Positions 24,697-32,477 of a stretch of DNA of 46,873 nucleotides are shown here, one piece after another. The stretch covers positions 1 through 46,873 of the forward strand of contig JADILY010000019.1 in NCBI GenBank assembly GCA_017695055.1. The letters are read 5' to 3'. The notes beneath the pieces are model-generated. The model had not been told where the DNA came from. It saw nothing but the letters and a program-made list of their open reading frames with translations, and ran no database searches. The translations under genes and the position numbers were made by a program. Origin of the DNA: Merdivivens faecigallinarum. Its GTDB lineage: Bacteria; Bacteroidota; Bacteroidia; Bacteroidales; UBA932. The stretch's first letter is position 1, and each line of letters begins with the position of its first letter.

Positions 24697-26121
24697 ATGG
24701 ATTTTATCGTATATGAAATAAAGACAGCCGTCCTCTTTGCAGGATTCTACCTGTTCTATCGCCTGCTGTTAAGCAAGGAGACTTTCCACAGGCTGAACAG
24801 AGTGGTGCTCCTGTGCTCGTCGGCGGTTGCCGCACTGCTCCCGCTTTGCAGGATTACGGTACATAAAACAGTCGAAGTCCCTGTCCGCCTTGAAAACCTG
24901 CCGTACGCTTTCGGCATGCAACCCGGCATTCAGGAAAATGTTGCCGGACAGACCGGAAGCGCATTCCCGTCGGATTACATCCTGCTCGGCATCTTAGTCG
25001 CAGGAGCTCTGGCGGTAATCGCCAATACGGCAGCATCGGTTTTCAGCGTAATGCGGATTGTCCGCCGCGGGAAAAGAATTCGCCAGCCGGACGGGACGGT
25101 CATCGTCGTCACGCAAAGGGAAGTCGCTCCGTTCAGCTGGATGAAATACATAGTCCTGTCAGAAAAGGATTATTCGGAAAAACATGATGAAATCCTGATA
25201 CATGAAAAAGCCCACATACGTCTCGGACACTCGTGGGACATCCTGTTCATCAACCTGTTCACGGCCCTGCAATGGTTCAACCCGGTAATCTGGATGCTTC
25301 GCAGCGACCTGCGGGCCATCCATGAATACGAAGCCGACAGGGAAGTACTCAAATCCGGCATTAATGCTACACAATACCAATTTTTATTAATAAAAAAAGC
25401 CGTTGGCTTGAGCGGCCACTCAATAACCAACAGCTTTAATCACAGTACTCTTAAAAAACGCATTACTATGATGTCTTGTAAAAAATCAACTTTCGTCAAA
25501 GCACTCAGAGTGCTTTACGCAATCCCTTTAATCGGGATATGTCTGGCAGCCAACGCCAAGACCGATATCACGTACGTATCCTCCGCAGCACCGGACGGCA
25601 ACGTACCCTACGAAAACACCGATGCCGACTCTACTACCATCTCCGGAACGGAAGGAACCATGTCCTACATCGTCACTTATCATGGCAAAGATACTCAATC
25701 CCCGGATAAAGACAAACAAAAACTCGTGCTCAAATCAGGAGAACTTACAGTAACAATTGACGAAAACGGGGAGATACAGTTCAAAGCCGGCAACAGCGTG
25801 GAAACAGGTACCGTCAATTCGATAAGCCTGAAAGAACTCCTAAAGAAGAAAGGCATTACCGTTGACAAATTGGGAGAAAAGGGAATCGTCCTCACAATCA
25901 CCGACGAGGGTGTCGACAAGAACGATGTTTTCTTCGATGTGATTAAAAATATAAAGTTCAAGCAAAACGGCAAGGATTTCCCTGACGATATACCGATTGA
26001 TAGCCTGAACGGGAAGAGTTTCGGTCTCAATTACGAGTCCATTTCCAGCTTAGATAAAATCTACATAATGTCAGACCCGGAAGGGGAAGGTATTATAATA
26101 GACTTTGTCAAGGAACAATAA
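24697..26121 (+). CDS. M56-family (BlaR1-like) membrane metallopeptidase sensor
   Basis: Membrane zinc peptidase expected to signal by proteolysis to the BlaI-type repressor. Of 474 residues, the first about 290 form the M56 module: hydrophobic segments near 8-25, 36-51, 94-118, 182-200 and 270-286, zinc motif HEKAH (169-173) and the downstream IHEYEADREV (209-217). The remaining about 185 residues are extracytoplasmic, acidic and strand-rich (DGNVPYENTDADSTTISG..., SGELTVTIDENGEIQFKAG, LKELLKKKGITVDKLGEKG). There is no penicillin-binding SxxK/SxN domain, so it is unlikely to sense beta-lactams by acylation; the signal is unknown. It ends 18 bp before a strong hairpin. Confidence 0.9.
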   Translation: MDFIVYEIKTAVLFAGFYLFYRLLLSKETFHRLNRVVLLCSSAVAALLPLCRITVHKTVEVPVRLENLPYAFGMQPGIQENVAGQTGSAFPSDYILLGILVAGALAVIANTAASVFSVMRIVRRGKRIRQPDGTVIVVTQREVAPFSWMKYIVLSEKDYSEKHDEILIHEKAHIRLGHSWDILFINLFTALQWFNPVIWMLRSDLRAIHEYEADREVLKSGINATQYQFLLIKKAVGLSGHSITNSFNHSTLKKRITMMSCKKSTFVKALRVLYAIPLIGICLAANAKTDITYVSSAAPDGNVPYENTDADSTTISGTEGTMSYIVTYHGKDTQSPDKDKQKLVLKSGELTVTIDENGEIQFKAGNSVETGTVNSISLKELLKKKGITVDKLGEKGIVLTITDEGVDKNDVFFDVIKNIKFKQNGKDFPDDIPIDSLNGKSFGLNYESISSLDKIYIMSDPEGEGIIIDFVKEQ

Positions 26122-26139
26122 TCAATAATGCTACTGCGG

Positions 26140-26176
26140 ATACCCCGGCCGGCCCACCTCCTGCCTGCCGGGGTAT
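26140..26176 (+). terminator. Hairpin terminator after the BlaI-M56 operon
   Basis: ATACCCCGGC (26140-26149) pairs perfectly with GCCGGGGTAT (26167-26176) around a 17-nt loop. The following bases are T-rich but not a pure U-tract. It lies between two converging genes and may serve both. Confidence 0.65.
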
Positions 26177-26233
26177 TCTAATAAATTTTAGAAGCGGTTT
26201 AAAATTTTTCTCAGAAAATTTGAGACATGCTTT

Positions 26234-27439
26234 TTAATACATACAGCCGAACATCCAAAGCGGTATCCTGTTTCCGCTACCTGTTTCAATACCGTCCACT
26301 GCAAGATAACTCTCTGGGATACCGGCGATTTGGTCAAAAGTCTTGCTGCTTCCTCCGACTTCGAACAGATATTTTCCGTCTGCCAGGAAATCCCCTTGCT
26401 TCGGCATTGTCAGGTCAGCGACGGCGCCTACCTGATTTGCAAAAAAAGTCTCCCGGACAGTGCCTTCCGAGATTTTTCCGGATAAGGCATACATCAGATT
26501 GGCATTATTCAGATAGATTTTTTTAGGACTGACCAAGTGCTTGTAATTTTTCAACTGCTCGGTAAGCAAGAGCAATAAATCCGCCCTGTCCAGCAGATAC
26601 AGCATCTTTAAGGTCTGGTCACGTGTCGATTCCAACTGCGACGAAAGCTTGCTGATATTGGGTTTCAATGGAACGTTTCCGGCAATTACCATTAACAATG
26701 TCTTTATTTTTTGCGCTGTAAAATATGTTATATCTTCCACAGAAGGTATATCATTGTCTATGACAAGGCGCGCAACTTCTCCCACACGCATAAGATAATC
26801 GTTTCCGGCTTCTTTATAATACGGATAATAGCCTTCACGCAAATACCTGTCAAAATATTTAAGAATTTTGATTCCGGATATTACATCGACTGCATATTCC
26901 ACATGGCCCGCAAGCATCTCTTCCAACCCTATGGTTGGGATTGCAGCTACACCTTCACAGGCAAGATATTCCCTGAAAGACAGACCGTTAAGAGTATATA
27001 ACGATTGCCGGCGCGACAAATCTGCCTTAGAATTGTCTATGGCGAGCATTGCAGAACCTGTATAAACAATATTCAGATCCGGATAACTGTCATAGAAATT
27101 TTTAAGCAATACCGCCCAATCCTTATACCTGTGCACCTCATCAAGATAAATGTGCATCACCCCATGCGTATATAAAAACTCGACCAGCTCCTCCAATTTA
27201 TGGGTATTGAACCATAGATTGTCAAGCGACACATATAATGCATCGTCTATCTTGTCGAATGATTCCTTGATATGCTGCAACAACATTGTGGTTTTGCCTA
27301 CTCCTCGCGCGCCCTTAATCCCTATCAGGCGCACGTCCCAGTCTATACGGTCATGCAGATACCGTTTGAAGCGCAAATCCGTAGCAGCCAATTTCCTATG
27401 ATAAATATTTATCAGGGGTTGAATGTCAGTATAATCCAT
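26234..27439 (-). CDS. AAA_14-type ATPase, second DUF4143-like protein
   Basis: A 401-residue ATPase of the same broad group as the one at 22558 but not a close copy. Walker A is GARGVGKTT (43-51), Walker B MHIYLDEVHRYKDW (95-108), and the sensor segment IVYTGSAMLAI (124-134). The C-terminal part has the DUF4143-like helical region and ends GDFLADGKYLFEVGGSSKTFDQIAG, where the nuclease-like ExK is replaced by E-V-G-G-x-x-K. No function is known for this type; members are frequent, patchily distributed accessory genes. It is A+T-rich and stands alone between the BlaI-M56 operon and the SPFH gene. Confidence 0.88.
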   Translation of the reverse strand: MDYTDIQPLINIYHRKLAATDLRFKRYLHDRIDWDVRLIGIKGARGVGKTTMLLQHIKESFDKIDDALYVSLDNLWFNTHKLEELVEFLYTHGVMHIYLDEVHRYKDWAVLLKNFYDSYPDLNIVYTGSAMLAIDNSKADLSRRQSLYTLNGLSFREYLACEGVAAIPTIGLEEMLAGHVEYAVDVISGIKILKYFDRYLREGYYPYYKEAGNDYLMRVGEVARLVIDNDIPSVEDITYFTAQKIKTLLMVIAGNVPLKPNISKLSSQLESTRDQTLKMLYLLDRADLLLLLTEQLKNYKHLVSPKKIYLNNANLMYALSGKISEGTVRETFFANQVGAVADLTMPKQGDFLADGKYLFEVGGSSKTFDQIAGIPESYLAVDGIETGSGNRIPLWMFGCMY

Positions 27440-27538
27440 AATATCTGATTTTATTCAACTGCAAATATATAAAAACACTTTTGCAAAAGCTAATTTTTGT
27501 TAAAATTCACCTTTCCAAAAGTGTTTCACTTCGTCGTT

Positions 27539-27567
27539 TTGCAAAGCCGGGAACGCCTTGACTTAAG
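27539..27567 (-). repeat. 29-bp dispersed repeat, copy 2 (inverted)
   Basis: Reverse complement of 11238-11266 at 24 of 29 positions; the shared core is TTGCAAAGCCGGGAACG. It sits between the AAA_14 ATPase start and the SPFH gene end. Confidence 0.55.
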
Positions 27568-27584
27568 TTGCCTCGTTCCCGTTT

Positions 27585-28571
27585 TTATGAAATTTTCTTA
27601 TCAAACAGGTCCTTTATACCGCCCAGCGAGCTCAGCATCGAAGAGGCCTCGTATGGCATGTAGACTGTCTTATTGTCCTTCCCGCTGACCATCTCCTTCA
27701 TGGTTTCAATATATTTGACTGCAAGCATGTAGGATGCAGGGTTGGAGTCGGTTCCCTTGATTGCTTCGGTGATTTTCGATATGGCAGCGGCTTCCGCTTC
27801 GGCCTGGAGGATTTTTGCGCGGGCCTCTCCTTCAGCCATGAGTATCTGGGACTCCTTGTCTGCCGATGCACGGTTTATCTGCGACTCCTTCTCTCCCTCG
27901 GACTTGAGGATTGCAGAGGTCTTCTCGCCTTCCGCTTTCAGGATTTTCGCACGTCTTTCACGCTCGGCCTGCATCTGCTGCTCCATCGCATTGCGGACAC
28001 TTTCAGGAGGGGTTATATCCTGTAGCTCTACCCGGTTCACCTTTACGCCCCACTTGTTCGAGGCATCATCGAGGACGGCACGGAGCTTCGAATTGATAGT
28101 ATCGCGGGAGGTGAGCGTCTCGTCAAGCTCAAGCTCCCCGATGACATTCCTCAACGTAGTCTGGGTGAGCTTCTCTATCGCATTCGGCAGGTTGTCTATC
28201 TCATAAACGGCCTTGAAAGGGTCCACTATCTGAAAATAAAGCAAGGCATTGATGCGGGTAGTCACATTGTCCTTGGTAATTACACTCTGCTCCGGAAAAT
28301 CATAGACCTGTTCCCTGAGGTCAATCTTGTCGGAAAGCCTGATGACTACATGCGTATCGCCGGCATAGCCTTCGCGGACGTAACGTGCATATATCTTCCT
28401 GGGCCTGTCGAGAATGGGCCAGATGATATTGATTCCCGATGAAAGGGTACTGTGGTATTTTCCAAGCCTTTCTATGACTTTGGTCTCTCCCTGCTGGATG
28501 ATTTTAAGGCCCGAAAGGGCAAAAATAATTACGATTACGGCTATGAGGGCCACAATGATTAAAGTTCCCAT
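27585..28571 (-). CDS. SPFH-domain (stomatin/prohibitin-like, QmcA type) membrane protein
   Basis: A 328-residue flotillin-like scaffold of the inner membrane. One N-terminal membrane segment (about 3-23), then the SPFH domain from GLKIIQQGETKVIERLGKYHSTLSSGINIIWPILD through TQTTLRNVIGELELDETLTSRDTINSKL and WGVKVNRVELQDITPPESVRNAMEQQM. Residues about 185-265 are a long coiled coil rich in Glu, Lys and Ala (AERERRAKILKAEGE, ASADKESQILMAEGEARAKILQAEAEAAA), needed for ring assembly. The nfeD-like gene lies 22 bp upstream; NfeD-SPFH pairs are a conserved bacterial unit thought to organise membrane-quality control. Confidence 0.95.
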   Translation of the reverse strand: MGTLIIVALIAVIVIIFALSGLKIIQQGETKVIERLGKYHSTLSSGINIIWPILDRPRKIYARYVREGYAGDTHVVIRLSDKIDLREQVYDFPEQSVITKDNVTTRINALLYFQIVDPFKAVYEIDNLPNAIEKLTQTTLRNVIGELELDETLTSRDTINSKLRAVLDDASNKWGVKVNRVELQDITPPESVRNAMEQQMQAERERRAKILKAEGEKTSAILKSEGEKESQINRASADKESQILMAEGEARAKILQAEAEAAAISKITEAIKGTDSNPASYMLAVKYIETMKEMVSGKDNKTVYMPYEASSMLSSLGGIKDLFDKKIS

Positions 28572-28593
28572 GATTAACGGTTTTAATATGTTT

Positions 28594-29034
28594 CTATTCG
28601 TTTATTTTCCTGACTTTCAGCACAACGCTCTCCACTCCTTCGATTACGACACGCTCCCCTTTTTCCACGTCCCGGCCGTCCGCGCTGACCGCTTTCCAGT
28701 CATCCCCGTCCACTGCGGCCCTTCCCGTATTTTCGGCCAGGGATATGCGTTCGGTAACGACTGCCTGCCGTCCCACAAGCGCCTCAACCCCGCTCTGTCT
28801 GCCACGCCTGCTTCTTTTGAACGTCTTCAGAAGAAACGGCCGCACAAGGACGAAAGCCGCCAAGGTAACCGCCGAAAACCAGACGACCTGCCAGGTAACG
28901 CTTGCGGAGCAGGCCGAAGCCACAGCCGCCGCTACGGCGCCGAATGCAAGGCAAAGCACGGCAAAACCGGTAGTAAAAATCTCTATGATTACCAAAACGA
29001 GGGCGATTATGGCCCAAATATGCCAGACTTCCAT
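28594..29034 (-). CDS. NfeD-family membrane protein
   Basis: A 146-residue short NfeD protein. Start at ATG 29034 (MEVWHIWAIIALVLVIIEIFTTGFAVLCLAFGAVAAAVASA); a longer open frame to 29157 adds a hydrophilic stretch with no family counterpart. Three membrane segments cover about 1-75, then a basic stretch KTFKRSRRGRQSG and a C-terminal OB-fold: ALVGRQAVVTERISLAENTGRAAVDGDDWKAVSADG, then EKGERVVIEGVESVVLKVRK. It is the first gene of the nfeD-SPFH pair. The divergent gap with the plus-strand AlbA_2 gene is 151 bp. Confidence 0.94.
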   Translation of the reverse strand: MEVWHIWAIIALVLVIIEIFTTGFAVLCLAFGAVAAAVASACSASVTWQVVWFSAVTLAAFVLVRPFLLKTFKRSRRGRQSGVEALVGRQAVVTERISLAENTGRAAVDGDDWKAVSADGRDVEKGERVVIEGVESVVLKVRKINE

Positions 29035-29103
29035 AATATCGAGAGTTATTTTTCCGCAAGTTAAGAAAAATTTCCCTAATTCATCCGAATCATAAAAAAT
29101 ACC

Positions 29104-29111
29104 TACATTTG
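29104..29111 (+). promoter_or_regulatory. Putative -7 box driving the AlbA_2/menG unit
   Basis: TACATTTG fits TAnnTTTG. Transcription would start near 29118 and read through the first 41-bp repeat. If the AlbA_2 gene is an insertion, this may have been the original menG promoter. Confidence 0.4.
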
Positions 29112-29146
29112 TATTTAACCGAATCGGGCACATTTTTGCGATATGC

Positions 29147-29187
29147 TTGATTATCAATAAGTTTTTACTTAATTAGAAAAACGACAT
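29147..29187 (+). repeat. 41-bp direct repeat, left copy
   Basis: Identical at all 41 positions to 30685-30725. It starts with dyad TTGATTATCAA, followed by a second dyad TAAGT-TTTT-ACTTA, and ends in AAAAACGACAT, so its last two bases are the first two of the AlbA_2 start codon. Confidence 0.95.
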
Positions 29188-30646
29188 GGCCAAAATATGG
29201 ATAAACAAGGCAATGGAATGCCTGAAACAGTCATTGGAACCTATTCCGCATGAAATGAATGAAATAGACTGGAAAGAAAAACTGTCTCCCGACAATAAGA
29301 AACTTTGCCAGCACCTCTCGGCATTCGCCAATTATCCAGACGGCGGCTTCATGGTATTCGGAATAGAAGACAATACGGCAAAACTGAAAGGCATTACCAA
29401 AGAAAAAGCAGAAGAAATCGTACTTAAAATAAGCAATCTGGGGCGTGATTCGTTAAACCCGGCAATCAGTATCGATCATACGATTGAAAAATATAAAGAT
29501 ACACCACTACTTTTCATTCATATCAAAGAAAACCCGGTAAAACCGGTTTCGGTATCAAAATCCATAGAAGACACATATATCAGAAGCGGAGGGAGCACAA
29601 GGAAGGCTTCCCGTCAGGAACTTGGATTCATGATGCTTAACAGCAAAACCATCCACTATGAAGAATTGTATGCAGGTACGCTGAAAACATCATCTGAAGT
29701 ATTTGATTTACTGGACTTCCGCAGTATTTTCAAATTGTTGGACAAACCTACGCCACAGACTTCGGATGAAATACTTCGTTGGATGGAAGATGAAAAGATG
29801 ATAAAACGGATTGAAGAAAACGGGTACTACATATTAAACTTCGGAGCATTGTCATGCGCCTATAACCTGAATCAATTCGACAATCTCGCACGAAAAAGCA
29901 TCCGGGTGATAAAGTACAATGGTATTACGAAGAAAGAAACCGAAAAGGAACAGATTGAGACAAAAGGCTATGCAATAGGCTATGAAAACCTCATAAATTA
30001 CATCAATGCCTTGCTTCCAAGCAGCGAAATCATAAGAAACGCGCTCAGGAGCGAAACCACCATATACCCGGAAATAGCATTAAGGGAGTTAATTGCCAAT
30101 GCATTGATTCATCAGGATTTTACAGTAAAAGGGGCCGGCCCTATGATTGAAATATTCGATGACAGAATAGAAATTTCCAATCCAGGGAAATTGCTCCCGT
30201 CAAAAAAGATAGACCGGCTGATTAGGACGACACCCGAGTCGCGTAACGAAATACTGGCATCCGCTTTCAGGAGATATGGAATATGTGAAGAACGTGGCTC
30301 CGGATTTGAAAAGGCTGTTTCGGCAATAGAATTATACGGATTGCCTCCTTTAAAATTGGAAGAGTTGGAAAACTCTTTCCGGGTAACGATGTATAGCCCT
30401 AAACCGTTCGCCAAACTTACCCTCCATGAAAGAGTTGAAGCCTGCTACCAACACAGCATAATCCAATATTACTCCGTAGGGGGTATGACTAATTCAAGCT
30501 TGCGTGAACGGTTCAAGCTGAGTGAACGGCAAAGGCCACAAGTTTCATTGGTCATAAAGGAAGCCCTGGCACGACACATTATCAAACCAAAAGACCCTAA
30601 CAATACCTCCATGAAATTTATCGAATACATTCCGTTTTGGGGTTGA
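29186..30646 (+). CDS. AlbA_2 (Schlafen-like) / HATPase_c_4 protein
   Basis: A 486-residue protein of the COG2865 type, often labelled 'ATP-binding' or RecG-like helicase, without helicase motifs. N-terminal AlbA_2 domain (about 18-140): NEIDWKEKLSPDNKK, HLSAFANYPDGGFMVFGIED, and YIRSGGSTRKASRQE. C-terminal GHKL-like part: ALRELIANALIHQDF (about 298-312, N-box) and IEIFDDRIEISNPGKLLPS, then EERGSGFEKAV; the last about 70 residues look like a winged helix (NSSLRERFKLSERQRPQVSLVIKEAL). It may be a nucleic-acid-binding regulator; Schlafen-like domains also occur in defence genes. It is A+T-rich and framed by perfect 41-bp direct repeats, suggesting insertion upstream of menG. Confidence 0.9.
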   Translation: MAKIWINKAMECLKQSLEPIPHEMNEIDWKEKLSPDNKKLCQHLSAFANYPDGGFMVFGIEDNTAKLKGITKEKAEEIVLKISNLGRDSLNPAISIDHTIEKYKDTPLLFIHIKENPVKPVSVSKSIEDTYIRSGGSTRKASRQELGFMMLNSKTIHYEELYAGTLKTSSEVFDLLDFRSIFKLLDKPTPQTSDEILRWMEDEKMIKRIEENGYYILNFGALSCAYNLNQFDNLARKSIRVIKYNGITKKETEKEQIETKGYAIGYENLINYINALLPSSEIIRNALRSETTIYPEIALRELIANALIHQDFTVKGAGPMIEIFDDRIEISNPGKLLPSKKIDRLIRTTPESRNEILASAFRRYGICEERGSGFEKAVSAIELYGLPPLKLEELENSFRVTMYSPKPFAKLTLHERVEACYQHSIIQYYSVGGMTNSSLRERFKLSERQRPQVSLVIKEALARHIIKPKDPNNTSMKFIEYIPFWG

Positions 30647-30684
30647 TTTTACTTAACCGGATAAACGACAAAAAAGACAATTTA

Positions 30685-30725
30685 TTGATTATCAATAAGT
30701 TTTTACTTAATTAGAAAAACGACAT
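30685..30725 (+). repeat. 41-bp direct repeat, right copy
   Basis: Identical to 29147-29187; the distance between copies is 1538 bp. It lies just before menG, with the menG ATG 7 bp after its end, so the menG leader is equivalent to the AlbA_2 leader. After the repeat the two flanks stay loosely similar (CCAAAAATGG here, CCAAAATATGG in the left copy). Confidence 0.95.
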
Positions 30726-30732
30726 TCCAAAA

Positions 30733-31470
30733 ATGGGAAAAATTATCAAACCATACGGGGAGGAAGGGAGCAAGCACGAGCAGGTCGAAAAAATGTTCGA
30801 CAACATAGCCCCTGCATACGACAGGATGAACCATCTGATGTCTTTCGGTTCGGACAGAAAATGGCGGAGCCGCACTATCAGGGCCCTGGAAAAACACAGA
30901 AACGGGAGGATACTCGACATAGCGTGCGGGACGGGTGACATGACGTTCGAAATCAACCGGAAACTGAGTCCGGAAAAACTGGTCGGTGCCGACCTTTCGG
31001 AAGGAATGCTCGAAGTGGCAAGGTCCAAACAGGCAAGACGGACGGAAGGCACCGCCGTAGATTTCGTCAGATGCGACTGTTGCGAAGCCATACCCTTCCC
31101 GGACCGCTCGTTCGATGCCGTCACGGTAGCATTCGGAGTAAGGAATTTTGAAAACCTCGAAAAGGGACTGAAAGAAATCCTCCGCGTGCTCGACAACGGA
31201 GGCACCCTTGCCATACTGGAACTGTCCGTACCGGAAAAATTCCCTTTCAGACAGTTTTACAGCCTTTATGCTGGAAAAATCATACCGGCAATCGGCGGAA
31301 TGGTTTCCAAAGACAGGAAAGCCTATGCCTACCTTCCCGAAAGCATCGCCGCCTTTCCACAACGGGGAAAACTCATATCCATACTTGAAGACTGCGGTTT
31401 CGGAAACTGTTCCTACAGACAGATGACATTCGGCACCTGCACGCTGTACCTTGCCGGCAAAGCACGGTAA
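30733..31470 (+). CDS. menG: Demethylmenaquinone methyltransferase
   Basis: SAM-dependent methylation of demethylmenaquinone, the last step of menaquinone synthesis (UbiE/MenG family). The 245 residues show KHEQVEKMFDNIAPAYDRMNHLMSFGSDRKWR, motif I RILDIACGTGDMTFEI (59-74), GADLSEGMLEVARSK, VTVAFGVRNFENLEKGLKEILRVL, and LAILELSVPEKFPFRQFYSLYAGKIIPAIGG. The menA gene for the preceding prenylation step faces it from the other strand 62 bp away. Because ubiquinone genes are absent and Bacteroidales use menaquinone, the menG name is preferred over ubiE. Confidence 0.96.
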   Translation: MGKIIKPYGEEGSKHEQVEKMFDNIAPAYDRMNHLMSFGSDRKWRSRTIRALEKHRNGRILDIACGTGDMTFEINRKLSPEKLVGADLSEGMLEVARSKQARRTEGTAVDFVRCDCCEAIPFPDRSFDAVTVAFGVRNFENLEKGLKEILRVLDNGGTLAILELSVPEKFPFRQFYSLYAGKIIPAIGGMVSKDRKAYAYLPESIAAFPQRGKLISILEDCGFGNCSYRQMTFGTCTLYLAGKAR

Positions 31471-31532
31471 AGGCAGGTAAGCCGGGAGCAATACCCCATA
31501 AATTACCTGATGGAATTAACATCGCTCGGACA

Positions 31533-32441
31533 TTACAGGATATCGGTAAGCACAATCACCCCGAAAAGCGCTACGAATATCAGCAGGTTCATGGCCGTCC
31601 TGCCGAGAAGCGGGTTAAGTGCAGCCCCCTGCAACCTTTTCAGGGACTGATGGGCATAGGTATGGAAAAGCAAATAGAAACTCATTATCACGTATGCTCT
31701 CAGCCAATCCCCCCAACCGTAATGCGAATACATGGCTGCCGCCCCTATGGCCATGAACATGGCCGCCACTCCGTTCCAATAATACAACCGCTGGCCCAAT
31801 TTGCGGCCATACCTTGTAATCAGCGTATGTTTTCCCGCGGCAGCATCCTGCTCCATGTCACGATAATTGTTCACGACAAGGATATTGTCGGTCACGAGCC
31901 CTACCGACAGACCCAAAAGCAATACACCCCAGTCGAAATACAAGGACTGTACATAGAAAGTAAAACAAACCGATATGAGCCCGAAAAACAGGATGACGGC
32001 AACATCGCCGAGCGCATGACGTGACAGAGGATAAGGGCCGCCGCTATAAGCCACGGCGGCAAGGATTATTACAATCCCGGCACCGAGCAGCCACAGTTTC
32101 CCGGTAATGAAAATCAGGGAGAGCCCGGAAAGGGCGGCAACCGAAAGGGCGGTCATAGTCGCCGCCATCATGGCCCCGGGGGACACCTCTCCCGTTGTCA
32201 GATACCGCTTGGGCCCTACCCTCCCCGCACCATCGGCACCTTTAAGAAAATCAAAATAATCATTCGCCAGATTCGAGGCTATCTGTGCCGATACGGCGAA
32301 AACCAATGCGACAATGGCCGGAAGAGCGACAAAACAGTCCTGCGACCATGCATATATTGAACCTGCAACGACCCCGGCAACCGAAGCCGGAAGGGTACGG
32401 GGCCGTATGATTGAAAACCAGAGTCTGAATTTCGAAGCCAT
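31533..32441 (-). CDS. menA: 1,4-dihydroxy-2-naphthoate polyprenyltransferase
   Basis: Membrane UbiA-fold enzyme that attaches the polyprenyl tail to dihydroxynaphthoate, giving demethylmenaquinone. Eight or nine hydrophobic segments are visible in 302 residues. The first aspartate motif is NLANDYFDFLKGADG (N60, D61, D64) and the second is DNILVVNNYRDMEQDAAAGKHTL, typical of MenA. It is the last gene of a minus-strand group downstream of galK (36 bp gap) and converges on menG, so two consecutive menaquinone steps sit tail to tail. Confidence 0.95.
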   Translation of the reverse strand: MASKFRLWFSIIRPRTLPASVAGVVAGSIYAWSQDCFVALPAIVALVFAVSAQIASNLANDYFDFLKGADGAGRVGPKRYLTTGEVSPGAMMAATMTALSVAALSGLSLIFITGKLWLLGAGIVIILAAVAYSGGPYPLSRHALGDVAVILFFGLISVCFTFYVQSLYFDWGVLLLGLSVGLVTDNILVVNNYRDMEQDAAAGKHTLITRYGRKLGQRLYYWNGVAAMFMAIGAAAMYSHYGWGDWLRAYVIMSFYLLFHTYAHQSLKRLQGAALNPLLGRTAMNLLIFVALFGVIVLTDIL

Positions 32442-32477
32442 TTCAACAATTATTGAACAACCTGTTAAACCGGATTC

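Noticed and set aside
29186..30646. RecG-type DNA helicase
   Set aside because: Homologues are often labelled so, but no helicase Walker A or DEAD/DEAH motifs are present; the domains are AlbA_2 and GHKL-like.
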